In this document: positions 20,857 to 31,089 of the stretch, piece by piece
Layout of the letters: every line of letters begins with the position of its first letter
Position numbering within the stretch: position 1 is the first letter of the stretch
Assembly: GCA_003427395.1 (NCBI GenBank)
Contig: BFEA01000179.1
Coordinates: forward strand, 2,417,389 to 2,462,505
Origin: Chara braunii
Taxonomy: Eukaryota; Streptophyta; Charophyceae; Charales; Characeae
Length of the DNA: 45,117 nt
Direction: 5' to 3'
Position numbers and translations under genes: made by a program
Notes under the pieces: generated by a model
Seen by the model: only the letters and a program-made list of their open reading frames with translations
Told to the model about the DNA's origin: nothing
Databases searched by the model: none

Positions 20857-21041
20857 ATGCCTACAATTTAATCAATTAATTCGTCATGGTAGAGAATCAA
20901 AACGACGTACGCAACGTACTCGAGCTTTAAATCAATGTCTTCAAAAGCAAGGAGTATGCCTTCATGTTTGTACAAGAACACCAAAAAAACCCAACTCACA
21001 TGTACGCAAAATAGTTGAAGTGAGATTAACCAATCGACAGC
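20857..21041 (+). pseudogene. rps12: Mitochondrial rps12 fragment (ribosomal protein S12)
   Basis: An ATG at 20857 starts MPT; a one-base insertion follows. The frame then reads [20 protein letters not shown], then [20 protein letters not shown] and [12 protein letters not shown]. This is the N-terminal half of mitochondrial-type S12, with the conserved TPKKPN loop near the decoding centre. The fragment stops at 21041, and element C gag sequence resumes. It follows nad4 with no spacer, so either those genes abut in the donor genome or two pieces were joined. Confidence 0.9.
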
Positions 21042-21042
21042 C

Positions 21043-21608
21043 AACACTTCCTCCTGAACAACCTGCGTTTTCGCCACACACAGTAGCGAATTCCGCAGTG
21101 CTTGCATAGTGGGATCTTAATGGAGTTATCTAGTGCTTCCAACTTGCCTAGTTCCTGCAATCTGTTAGCTAGTCTAGCTTTTCTCATTATTGCTTTTCTT
21201 CTTCTCTGCTGCCTCATCCAATTATCGTTGTAGCTCATCCCAAAGTTCTTCTGCTTGGAGGATCTCATAATCCTCCGACGTGAGTTGAGTCGGCTGGCTG
21301 ACTTGCAAGCCAGCACTCTGGCTAATGGAAACCTAGGAACCACTCTGACTGACTCCTGGCGAAGTGGCCTGTGAATAGGCCTGGGACATGGTAGATGAAG
21401 TAGCCATGGTCGTAACGGTGCTAGCTGTAGTTCTAGACATGGTGCTGGCCTCAGCCACCCTCGCTCTTCTTGCCGATGTTCTCTCTCTAGCCTCTCTCCA
21501 CAGTCTCCTCTAGTCTCCTGGACCTAACTCTAAGAAAGACAAAGGTCGACTGAGAGCAGTTCTACGGTCGTCCACTAACAACTCCTCACTAGTGCTTGCA
21601 TCACTCAT
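21043..21608 (-). pseudogene. Element C gag N-terminus
   Basis: An ATG at 21608 begins MSDASTSEELLVDDRRT, then LSRPLSFLELGPGD and a stop near 21511. Further down are a Ser/Thr/Met-rich stretch and a charged helix (SEDYEILQAEELWDELQR, then RKARLANRLQELGKLEAL). Relatives of this family often begin Gag with such a region. Position (downstream of a 1.2-kb leader) and strand support the call; sequence support is modest. Confidence 0.5.
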
Positions 21609-22846
21609 GAGCTACAGTGTGTGTGATCTAAACTAGAATCCACACTGAATCTTACCTTAGCATGACACACAACCAATTATGATACACAACTAACTTCGAT
21701 CAGCCTGGACAGAAACACTTAGGAGGTTAGGTGTCAACCAATGTCAGATCCTACAGGGAATATTTAATCTATTTTTAGACTACTTTAATACAGATTGCGA
21801 TGTAGCAAAGAATATTCTACTCTATCTATAGTTGTCTGTCTGTTGTTAGTCAAGTCGGTAACAACTAAATAATCAAAAATAAAAATAATATTCCTTGAGG
21901 GGTGTACGCTGAATGGTAGTTTATCTAATTATTGCCACCGCGAACAGTTACCAGAATCTCGCCTCTCCCTGTATCCTTCTTGAGTTGTCTCCTTGTGTCA
22001 ACACCCTGAGCATCTGGTTGAGTAGTGTGTCTAAAGGTGTGCAATCCGGTCCACCCCTATGGTCCAAGTCAACGCCGAACCTGCCAGCCCCTGCACATTA
22101 TTTATCCTCGCATGCAACGGTTTGATCTGGCTGATCAAAAGGCATTTAAGGAGATCCCCCGTAACTATCGCCGACAGGACGACGATCACAACCAGAATCA
22201 GCACCGAGTCCCCGCCAAAAACATTTAAAGACAGTCTGGTAAGCGTCTGTTCAAAGGGCTGGCATGCCTTGCATGACCTCTATTGCGCAGCAGCAGAACC
22301 AAGGACTTGCGGCAAAGCATACGTGTACTAGTCCCAGCGGGTTGGCATGGTGACTGTGACCCGAGTGCTTCGTCTAAGGCCCTTCAGAGGCATCGCCCGT
22401 CTCAGACCAGCTTGCTGCCCAAGAAGAATAACGACTCTCAAGGTTGAGCACTCGCGACACATCACATTGAGAGGACTCTCAAGACATAACTCACTTCCTC
22501 ACGATAAGAAGCAATGAAGAGGGTAGATAAGGAAGGAAGCAACGTACCTCATAATGCTGCCCCCAACCACAGATTTCTCACCGGCAACCTAATGTGCATT
22601 TGTAATGACCGGTCCTTGCCTCGGCACAACCAACAGCAGAATTCAGTATCACCTCGACTTAAATGCCACATCAGCGAGCTCTCATCATCCAGCATATTCC
22701 TGGCTCGCCCACACGACCCTGGGCCGCCTTACTTCCAATCACCCAAGCCTTGTCACTACCCCACACCCAAGCCTTATCACTACCCCACACCTCATGCGCA
22801 GCACTGAACCGCTATTGCGAAGAACCAATGAGCGCAGTTCGAACGA
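21609..22846 (-). other. Element C 5' leader, no gene seen
   Basis: This is about 1.2 kb between the primer-binding site and the likely gag start. It includes AT-rich sequence (21750-21900) and two tandem copies of a CAAGCCTTRTCACTACCCCA word near 22744-22785. No recognisable protein was found on either strand. Confidence 0.55.
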
Positions 22847-22858
22847 GCTCGGATACCA
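22847..22858 (-). other. Primer-binding site of element C (one mismatch)
   Basis: The minus strand reads TGGTATCCGAGC, which differs from the usual TGGTATCAGAGC at one base. It lies three bases inside the 5' LTR end, as expected. Confidence 0.8.
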
Positions 22859-22861
22859 AAT

Positions 22862-24076
22862 TGCAAGGAAAATGAACAAAAGCGAGATTACCAGATTTAG
22901 ATTGCACAATCACATTGAAAGCCAGATCGTAGCACACTGTTCAAAAAGTTGCATTGCACCAATATGACACCAATGGAAAATAGTAGCACTGAAAGCCAAT
23001 GTCAATGTGAGCTTGCTCTCGCCACCACTAACATTTGTATCCAGTCCCTATCTCCCTACTTGGCGCTCGGCGCCTAGCCTACTCCCTACACAGCTACTAC
23101 TAGCCTACTAATTGACAATGCAATTGTTCATGTCAGCAGCCTCCGAAGTACTTGAAGATGTCGCCCATGCAAAACCATCGCAAATACCAGGTATGTGCCC
23201 TCACATCATCATCATCATCATCCTTCTCTCTCTCCCCTGACTCTCTCCGACGTCTTCCCTTGTCGAACACCCGAAGCCCACCCCTGCGCCCCACTGTACA
23301 TCCAAGCCCGCCAGCTATGGAGGCTGGGCGATGGCGCTGCCCTCAGCAGCGCCCTGCTCCCTGCACGACCGCACGTGCTAGCACCTCGCCTCTCGGCGCT
23401 AGCAGCAGCCCACGAGCTTCAGCCCCAGCAGCGCTGCCGCCAGCATGCGAATGCCCAAATGAAAGGCCAGGCAGCGTTCTCTTTCCTATATGGAAAGAGC
23501 TGGCCTGCCTTCGCAGCCTGGCTGGCCTGGGCCTGGGCCCAGAAGCTTCCGGTAGGCCCCAGGATGCTGCACCTCTGGTGCAGCTACTGGGCTAGCACCT
23601 CGCCTCTCAGCGCTAGCAGCAGCCCACAAGCTTCAGCTCCAGCAGGGCTGCCGCCAGCATGTGAATGCCCGAATGAATGGCCAGGCAGCAAACTCTTTCC
23701 TATATGGAAAGAGCTGGCCTGCCTTCGCAGCCTGGCTGGCGTGGGCCTGGGCCCAGAAGCTTCCGGTAGGCCCCAGGATGCTGCACCTCTGGTGCAGCTA
23801 CTGGGCCTCATTCGGTTGGGCCTCCCAACTGTCTGTGTATGAGGCTGTGAATCTCGTCCAGGGCCTGTGCTTTCAGAAGAGCCTGGAAGGCCGTGGAATT
23901 TCCTTGCTTCTCGGCCTGTGTTTTCCTCAACCAACTGGCGCTACGAAACTGGCTGGACCCCAAATACGAAATTGACAGCTGAGGGCATCTCATAATTTGT
24001 TAGGCCTGCCTTCACTTAGGGCGGGCACAGGTGCAACAGGGGCCCCTTAGGCCTGCCGAGGACCCAGATCCTCGCA
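22862..24076 (-). repeat. 5' LTR of element C
   Basis: The plus-strand view runs from TGCAAGGAAAATG to CAGATCCTCGCA, 1215 bp. It is longer than its partner because of a 214-bp tandem duplication inside (23377 and 23591). It carries a CCAGGTATGT word near 23190 and an AGCTATGG word near 23316, both shared with the other LTR. Confidence 0.9.
23377..23804. repeat. 214-bp tandem duplication inside the 5' LTR of element C
   Basis: GCTAGCACCTCGCCTCTC begins at 23377 and 23591, and both units include the TTTCCTATATGGAAAGAGC block. The other LTR has a single copy of the unit and lacks that block, so the duplication post-dates insertion. Confidence 0.9.
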
Positions 24077-24615
24077 AAAGGTGAAGTAGAATATAATAAA
24101 AGCGCAGCATCAAATGATTGAACAGGCCAATAAGCACAGGAGACCTTCTCAGTTTGCTGTATGTAGGTGATCTGGTTTGGGTGAAATCGAAAGAATTTAT
24201 TCCAGAGGAAAACATATATCATAAATTGTTACCTGCCTACAGAGGACCGTCGCAAGTATTGGATGTAATAGGGGATGTAGATGGACCCTCCTATGTTATT
24301 GAGATACCTCCACATTTGCATACCTACCCAGTCTTCCACGCGTCAAAGCTCTTACCTTGCGTAACTAACGAAATGCTTCCCAGTCGAAGGTCAGCAATTC
24401 CTCCAAGTATGGATGAGAAATTTGATGTTGATAAGATCGTTGCTGAAAGTACTATCCAGACTGGACATAGAGGTAGACCTCATAAAGTAAGATTTGCATA
24501 TGAAGATCCAAATGAAGACCGCTGGTTTAATAGGGAAGAGCTAATTGAAACTGCACCGAACATAGCATCTTACTATGAAAGAGCAAGAACAGGTCTCAAT
24601 ATTGTGGACAGATAA
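24077..24615 (+). pseudogene. Element B integrase C-terminal part (right half of the interrupted gene)
   Basis: The frame resumes with KAQHQMIEQANKH, then after a one-step shift VGDLVWVKSKEF, PAYRGPSQVLDVIG (the GPY/F motif), YVIEIPPHLHTYPVFHASKLLP, VDKIVAES, GRPHKVRFAYEDPNEDRWF and a natural-looking stop at 24613. It matches element D 32700-33175 closely. This domain contributes DNA binding, and the GRP..VRF..DRWF tail resembles a chromodomain-like fold. It is the continuation of the frame that ends at 14304. Confidence 0.9.
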
Positions 24616-25406
24616 GGGTTTCTCATAGGACTTCGAAATTAGGCCGGCGAGAGTAAAAGGGCCTTTACAAATCAGACCCCAGATGAGTACCCCAACAGCG
24701 AGGGGCCCTGTCCGCCAGAACTTAAATTCACGAGCAGCAAGCCAAAAGACATTCCTGAGGCAAATGTCGCATCCATAATGAAATGAAAAGTCATTTTGAA
24801 CAGTCACAAACAGGTCCTGCACGAACAGGTATTGGACACAGTTTTCTAGACTGAGTTAGGGCCATGCCTCCTCGGTTCGGCAATGAGTCAAAGGCCACAG
24901 TCTTAGTTCAGTCATAATCCCACGAGTCAGTCCTGATTCAGACCAGGAGTCCAAAAGACAGGCCCGATGGCCCAAAGCAGCAGCAGACCATGGGAAAAGA
25001 TATTGGGACACACACTTTGCAACAACCGGTACTGGGCAGGAGTCCCGAACACTTGAGGCTGAATGCAGGGCACGCCAGGCCAGTCCAGCACTACAAAGGA
25101 CTGGCCAGCCTCCCATTTAGGCAGATGCTCACTTCGCATGAGAGTGTGGAAGTGCCGTGGCAGTTGTGCACCAGATGTGTGTGGGCTGCGCTAGGCTGAA
25201 GAGCAGCGCCATGTGAAGAGCGAAGAGAGTGCTCGGTAGAGGGAAGGCAGCCATAGCTGCGCCAGCGCTAGTTAGTACACTAGTAGGGATAGTTAGTAGG
25301 AGAGTTCAGTGAGTAGTATTTAACGTAGATCCTCATGTGATGGGGAGTGTGCATGCATGTAATCTAATGCACTCCAGCAAGTGATGAACAGTCGGGTTCC
25401 TTGCAC
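24616..25406 (+). repeat. Element B 3' region (copy 2 of the segment at 1-1351)
   Basis: This non-coding stretch follows the integrase stop codon and runs up to the LTR start. It is the intact, insertion-free form of the repeat at the left end of the window and so serves as the empty-site reference. It holds one CCATAGCTGC motif near 25251. No polypurine tract was recognised before the LTR, so the exact LTR border is uncertain. Confidence 0.7.
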
Positions 25407-26038
25407 TATACACAGCAGACCAGAGGCAAGTGGGCAAGTGGTGAGTCCAACTTCGCTTAGTCAGCGGTACCCAGTCCCAGTCTCACTTTGTACAGTCAGC
25501 AAGTACCATGAGGGACTGTGTGCACCATGGGCACAGTGGAAAAGGGCAGCCCTGCGACTTACAGAAGTATAAATCAAGAGGCTGCGTCCAGCCATTCATT
25601 CATTCCTGCGTAAGCCATGCGGGAGCACTGCTCTAGCGTCTTGTGCGAGGTGGTCTGCAGAGGCCTGAAGTCGAAGTGGGCTGAGGTGCAGATAAGCGCA
25701 GCCATAGCTGCTTGAAGTTAATGGTAGTTGGCGGCCATAGCTGCCACAGCTAGCAATAGGTGTGAATCAGAGTGTGCGAGTGTGTAAGTGTTACAGAGTG
25801 TATGTGCATGGGATATTCAGGGAGATACGGAGATGAATATGTGTGAATAGCTGGTTGAACACAGTATCGGACAGGGCATGTTTGGGCACTCAGGTGGCAT
25901 AGCCGGTTGGAAGCAAGTTTTTATCTGAACTGTGTTTCGGCTTGATTATCTCTGAGCTTTGTGTAGGCACACAGCGCCAGCGTGGATTGACATGTGTTTG
26001 CATCTATGTGAGTGAAGAAGAAAGCAAGTCTGATTGCA
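25407..26038 (+). repeat. LTR shared by element B (3') and element D (5')
   Basis: About 632 bp repeated at 33519-34131. It ends CTGATTGCA one base before a primer-binding site. It follows the 3' end of element B and precedes the leader of element D, so it appears to be one LTR serving both. Three CCATAGC-type motifs or close variants lie inside (25702, 25735, 25893). Confidence 0.8.
25568..25574 (+). promoter_or_regulatory. Candidate LTR TATA box
   Basis: TATAAAT, kept at the same place in the other LTR (33679-33685), lies about 470 bases before the LTR end. That fits a U3 promoter with transcription starting about 30 bases on. Confidence 0.5.
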
Positions 26039-26039
26039 T

Positions 26040-26051
26040 TGGTATCAGAGC
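26040..26051 (+). other. Primer-binding site of element D
   Basis: TGGTATCAGAGC sits one base after the LTR terminus and matches the initiator tRNA-Met primer type used by elements A and E as well. Confidence 0.92.
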
Positions 26052-26153
26052 TGGTTCCAGCTATTCCACACCATAGGAGAAGTGTGCCGAAGAAGAAGAG
26101 TCCGCCATAGCCGCTCCGCTGGAGGAAGGTGACGCGCACCTGCAAAAGATAAC

Positions 26154-26154
<1 letters not shown>

Positions 26155-26210
<56 letters not shown>
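26155..26210 (+). repeat. (AG)28 microsatellite
   Basis: An uninterrupted AG dinucleotide run of 56 bases lies in the leader of element D, about 100 bases after the primer-binding site. Confidence 0.98.
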
Positions 26211-26213
<3 letters not shown>

Positions 26214-26504
26214 CGATACAAGATTGGTTGTGCGGTTTAAGGAAGGAAGTGGCGGCCATAGCCGCTGAGCTCAAACACGGAGTCAACGAGGAAGGAAGAA
26301 GATCGAGTAAGGAGGGTCTCCCAAGAGGAGAGAGAAGCCATAGCCAAGAAAGAAGAAGGGAGAGACGATGCAGGAAGGAGAAAGACATACCCCAGGTGGA
26401 GGAAGAAAGTGAGAAAGAAGGAAGGAGAGAGAAGGTGAATATTGAAGGTTGGTGAAAGAGAAAGGGGTCGGCAATCATAGCCGAGTTGAGCGTGGACCAA
26501 ACTG

Positions 26505-26715
26505 TTGACCGAAGAGTTGACCGGAGTTGACCAAACAATTGACCGAGGCGTTGACCAGGGTTGACCATGGCGTTGACCAGGGAGTTGACCAAGAAGTTGA
26601 CCAAGAAGTTGACCAGGGTTGACCGAGGGGTTGACTGACATTAACCAAGGTGTTGACCGGGAAGTTGACCAGCAATGATCAGCATTGACCAGAGCTGTTG
26701 ACCACGAATTTGACC
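26505..26715 (+). repeat. TTGACC array in the leader of element D
   Basis: TTGACC occurs 16 times and TTGACT once within 211 bases, mostly as GTTGACC followed by A or G and spaced 8-17 bases apart. One more lies near 26877. The word is the core of the plant W box (TTGACY), the binding site of WRKY transcription factors. The spacing is irregular, so it is a motif cluster rather than a clean satellite. Whether it is bound by anything is unknown. Confidence 0.9.
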
Positions 26716-27271
26716 AAGCTGGAGTTAGTATATTCTCGCCAAGCCTTCAACCTGTCCCCTCGCCCTATGGATGTGCACTCACCCCATGGTACTTGCTGAG
26801 TCTGTTTCTCTTCTTTCTGCATCGAGTCTCTTCTGTCCAGATGATAGGAACTCCGTGTATGTGGTCGTAGAGCTGTGTTGACCAAACCCACACGGGCTGA
26901 GTAGGGCTAAAGGCCGTGTCTGATGACTGACTGAGCGGAAGGGCAAACCCTCCCAAGGACTGGTACAAACCGGCGGGCTGCTTAGTGTGGCATGGTAGGC
27001 CCAAAATCCGAGCTGTGGGCTGCACAACCAGCTGTCTAAGTCTTGAGAGGACTTGCTGATCGCGTCGGCCTGTCTGAGAGGTTAAACAATTCATGAGGAG
27101 TTACGGGGGATCTCTTTAAATGCCTCCTGATCAGCATTGAAGTCTTGTAGTGACAACTTTAGCATTAGGTCCAGGCTAGAGACCATAGCTGACAGGGGCC
27201 TATACGGATCTTGTAGTCCTTAACAAGTCAAGTGGGCAGGTCTAAGTTGTGAGGAGTGGGACAGTTGGAAT

Positions 27272-27664
27272 GCCTTCACGTGTAGAGTTGACACGAGGGG
27301 TGGTGCTAGTACCACTCCCTACAAGGAGCAGGAGGAAGAGGCCGCCAGCATTCTGGCCGAGCAGAAGGCCAGGAAAGAGAACAGGAAAGTAGTGATGCAG
27401 GCTAAGAAGTTGGCCTTGTTGGAAGAGCAAGCACAACTTGCTCGTGGGGTTCTCCCTCTAGGGAACCCTTTAGCGTCTTCTTTTCTGCTAGGCTTTTGGA
27501 GTGCCTTCACGTGTAGAGTTGACAAGAGGGGTGGTGCTAGTACCACTCCCTACAAGGCGCAGGAGGAAGAGGCCGCCAGGATTCTGGCTGAACAGAAGGC
27601 CAGGAAAGAGAACAGGAAAGTAGTGAAGCAGGCTAAGAAGTTGGCCTTGTTGCAAGAGCAAGCC
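27272..27664 (+). repeat. 231-bp in-frame tandem duplication in element D gag
   Basis: GCCTTCACGTGTAGAGTTGA starts at 27272 and 27503. The step of 231 bp equals 77 codons, and both units encode the RGGASTTPYK..EQEEEAA segment and the KARKENRKVV helix. Confidence 0.9.
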
Positions 27665-28462
27665 GTGAAGAAAAAGAAGTTGGAAGATTGGAAAGGTTGA
27701 AGGAGGAGGAAGAGAAGTTGAACGCAGTGGAGGCAGAAGAAGAAAAAGAAGAAGACAAAAAGACAGAAGAGGAAGTTCCCTTGATGAGAAAGATTATAAG
27801 AGAGAGAGGGGGGAGTCCAGTGGCACGAAGGAGGACCCACGGTTGGAAAAGAAGGTGTCTGAGTCGCTAATCTATCCTTGAGAGAGGATGAGGAGGCAAT
27901 GATGGATGTACCAAGGGTAGAACAAGAAGCGGTAGTAAAAGAGAGGGAAACAAAAGAAGACCCCTTAAAACACCAAAATATAGAAGAAGAGAAGTTGGAG
28001 TGGAAGTTGCGCTTGACCAGGGAGAAGAAGAAGAGAACGGAGGAGGCAAGTAAGGCTGCGAAAGAATTGGAGGTAGTGAAGCAGCGAAGGGTGCAGATGG
28101 AAGCGCAGGCGCACCTGCAGGGGAAGATGGATGTGATGACCAAGAACATAGAACTCCTAGCTAGGACCCAAGAAGTGCAATATCAGTTTGCATGGGGCCA
28201 GGATGTAGCTTTGCGGTCCATACACCTAGGGTTCAGGGAGTTTGCACGAGAAATAATGATGCACCTGGGCACAAAAGTAAAGGCCAGGATGGAGAGCACA
28301 AAGCGATTCTGCACAGGCGCCATAGAAGGCGCGAAACTTGCTGCTCCACGGGAGGAGGAAGTTCGTCCCCATAGAGAGCTTGTAAAGGTGAAGTTCCCTG
28401 ATTCCTACATTGGGAAGGAGGAGGAAAACTTCGATAATTGAGAGGCAAACGTGAACTCCTAT

Positions 28463-28735
28463 GTACACCTTCAGAAGATAGCTCCTGTACACCTTCACAA
28501 GATAGCTCCTGAGGAACATGTCCTCATTGCGTTCCATGCCCTTAAAGATGAAGCAGCTAGCTTCGCTAGATCGCTTTGTCGTGCTGCTAAGTGCAAGAAT
28601 GATATGGTTGCGTATTCCCTAATTAGATGTCCTCAACGCCTTCCATGCCCTTTAAAGATGAAGCAGCTACATTCTCTAGATCGCTTTGCCGTGCTGCTAA
28701 ATACGAAAATGATATGATCGCGTATTCCCTAATTA
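28463..28735 (+). repeat. Two adjacent tandem duplications in element D gag core (24 bp and about 109 bp)
   Basis: GTACACCTTCA-AAGATAGCTCCT occurs at 28463 and 28487. TCCTCA..GC.TTCCATGCC then starts a longer unit at 28521 that recurs at 28630. The second pair causes a frameshift in the FHALKDEA segment. Confidence 0.85.
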
Positions 28736-29849
28736 CACCTCTAAGTGACTCCTTTAGTTACTACACAAGAGGTTTGCGGATGTCGCGCGAAGTGTTAGAG
28801 CTTCTGACAAACTGCAGACCATCCATTCCTGCCAATCGAGGAGTGCTAGAGCACTTAAGGGCGTTATAGATGAACTGGTCGTCGTCCCTGACCATGAGTT
28901 AACTGAAACCCAATTGGTGAACCTGTTTTAACGTGCCATGCCCGAACCCTTGTGCGGGCACTTCTTTGAGAAGAGTAAGGAGTCTACCATGACCTACGAT
29001 ACCCAGAGCAAGGCAGTGGTAGCATTTGAAGCACAGTCCATGCCAAGTTCCCACTTTCTAACATGAGGACCTTAATAAGGGTAAGAAGTGGAAAGGTCGT
29101 ACCGTCTCGGGTAAGTTTAAAGGGCAAGGATCACCCGATCCTTACATTAGATGAGGGTGGTATGGAACAGGTCCCTTACAGCGAGATAGAGTGGGGCCAC
29201 AAGGAGGATAACAGTGGCGATAGTCAGGGGAGGACTTACGTTGTTGTTGCGGTTGGAGGGAGGCCGCAAGGTAGAGGAGGAGGCCGGGGCCAATGGGGTC
29301 AGACTTTCTGTGGTCGAGGACAGATTGATCAAGGGGTTGGAGGCAGAGGAGGCCGCCAAGCGGGAGGTAGGGGTCAAGGTCCCCCGCAAAACCACTCTCG
29401 TTTTACTCGGTCACCTCCCAGGAGGGGTGGATGGCACCCTGGCTTACCGCAAGGCAGGCCCTCGAAAGATATGGGCCTAGAGCAAACAATTTGGAAGAGG
29501 AGGATAAATCAGGATCAATGTATCTATTGCGGTGACCCTGGTCATATCATTAAATAATGCCCTAAGTACACAGAGGCCCGGTTTGCTGCACAGGCAGCAA
29601 AAGGCAACCGCCAGTAGGGGTTGCAACTGCCCTTACCCCTAGACCATATGGAGAAGAGTGCGCGCACCACATAGAAACTCCCAAACCACGTGTTTATAGC
29701 AGAGGTTGCTGGCCACTGCCTAGATAGTTGTCCAGAGACTGCTTGTGTTAGAGTCTCTCTAGGCACTTCCCTCACAGGCATGGCAGAAGAGTTGGAAGGA
29801 GAGGATGCCTGCCTGGGCCAAGATGAAGAAGGATGTGAAAGGTTGGTAG

Positions 29850-30122
29850 ATGAAGAGGTCTATAGACAGTGGGGCCACCCGCAGCTATATCAGTAGAAGA
29901 GCGTTGCAGAAGTTGAAGTTTAATTTCAAAGCCCAAAAGCTAGAGGACCCTATAGTTAGCATCCTTGCAGACAATTGCACTATGCGAGTCGAGGATTATG
30001 TAAAGGGAGTCCAGGCGTATTTTCGACGAGAGAAGGATGGGAAGGTGGAAAAAGTTCTCCATTCCCTAACTTTCCTCGTAAAGGACAACCTTCCATTCGG
30101 TGTGGTCCTAGGAATGGACTAG
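29850..30122 (+). pseudogene. Element D retropepsin
   Basis: The active-site loop reads RSIDSGATRSYISRRALQK, the canonical Asp-Ser-Gly-Ala. About 75 residues on, the second hallmark LPFGVVLGMD is followed by a stop. This is the best preserved protease in the window. It lies between the gag knuckle (29515-29560) and RT. It would cleave the polyprotein in the particle. Confidence 0.85.
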
Positions 30123-30149
30123 GGAGAGGGAGCAGGGGCCACACTCCAC

Positions 30150-31080
30150 TTGAGAGAGCACGAATGTAGGCTCCCTAGTCCATCAGGTCAACTCAAGACT
30201 ACTCGCTTGTTTCATGTGTCAGGAGTAGATAACACCTTGGCACATTGTTGTCTCAGTGCTCCCGCGTTCGCGCGATTAGTGAGGAAGGAGCAACTAGAAG
30301 AGCAGGTTTTTGTAGCCTATGTTAGGCCTATTACTGAGCCTAAGAAAGAGAGCAACCTATGGAGCCAGTCATTCCCAAAGTGTTGAGGAGTATATTGATT
30401 TAGCTCAGCCGCCTGCAGGAGTACTGTCGCGGCCCATCTAGCATCGCATTGAGATAGAGCCTAGCAGTAAAACTCTGAAGGGGGCCGTGTACAGAATGTC
30501 CCCAAAAGAGTTAAGAGGAACAGTGTAAGCAATTAGCTGAGCTCCTAAAGAAGGGTTGGATTAGGTCCAGTCCGTCTCCGTTTGGAGCGCCTATTCTTTT
30601 TGTTCCCAAGAAGGAAGGAGAGTTTCGCATGTGTGTAGACTATAGAGATCTCAATGTCATCACAATGAACAATGCAGAAACATTGCCCCGTATAGATGAT
30701 CTGTTAGATCGGGTGCAGGGCTGCAAATACTTCTCTAAGATAGATTTGAAGTCGGGCTATCATCAAATAGAGGTCCACCGTGATGATCAGTACAAGACGG
30801 CATTCAGGACTAGGTATGGGCATTACAAGTTTATAGTTATGCCCTTTAGACTAACCAACGCACCAGCAACATTCCAGCGTTGTATGAATGATTTGTTTAG
30901 GCCTTGGTCAGATAGATTTGTAGTTGTGTACTTGGACAATCTTTAAGTTTTTAGTAACACCCTCCAAGAGCATGAGCGCCATCTGAGGCAGGTCTTGGAG
31001 AAGTTGAGATTAGCTAACTTCCAGATCAACGCGAAGAAGTGCGAGTGGGCCACGTCTCAGATGGAGATGGCATAAAACCC
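30150..31080 (+). pseudogene. Element D reverse transcriptase with a mutated catalytic motif
   Basis: A linker (AHCCLSAPAFARLVRKE, VFVAYVRPI) is followed by RT motifs [68 protein letters not shown] and [11 protein letters not shown]. The catalytic site reads VVVYLDNL then a stop, where the family has YLDDIL: the second metal-binding Asp is Asn. The enzyme is therefore doubly dead. Frameshifts near 30380 and 30520 separate the linker from the palm, and another follows near 31050. Confidence 0.9.
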
Positions 31081-31089
31081 GAGGACGGT

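Larger units (their letters stand above)
14305..24076 (-). mobile_element. Element C: nested Ty3/Gypsy retrotransposon with both LTRs
   Basis: The direct repeats 14305-15291 and 22862-24076 are its LTRs, starting and ending TG...CA. On the minus strand the order is 5' LTR, primer-binding site, leader, gag, protease, RT, RNase H, integrase, polypurine tract, 3' LTR. AAAG flanks both sides (14301-14304 and 24077-24080). It sits inside the integrase of element B. Multiple frameshifts, stops and several tandem duplications show it is old, and a mitochondrial fragment has been inserted in its gag. Confidence 0.92.
27270..29557 (+). pseudogene. Element D gag, frameshifted, with CCHC knuckle
   Basis: An ATG at 27270 gives MPSRV, then a shift leads to RGGASTTPYKEQEEEAA, a long Glu/Lys/Arg-rich coiled coil (to about 28150), and the gag core: VKFPDSYIGKEEENFDNW, EEHVLIAFHALKDEA, DELVVVPDHELTETQLV and MPEPLCGHFFEKSK. 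A Gly/Arg-rich tail (29220-29480) ends in the knuckle CIYCGDPGHIIK-stop-C, so a TAA replaces the residue before the last Cys. In-frame and out-of-frame tandem duplications at 27272, 28463 and 28521 further disrupt it. Confidence 0.82.

Noticed and set aside
21026-21343. A Cys-containing minus-strand frame (CKHCGIRYC) considered as a zinc finger
   Set aside because: Part of it spans the gag N-terminus and the start of the reversed rps12 fragment. The spacing fits no known finger, and element C already has a proper CCHC knuckle at 19080.
25921-26675. Leu/Ser-rich and Trp-Ser-Thr-rich minus-strand frames
   Set aside because: They are translations of the (AG)n microsatellite, the LTR end and the TTGACC array.
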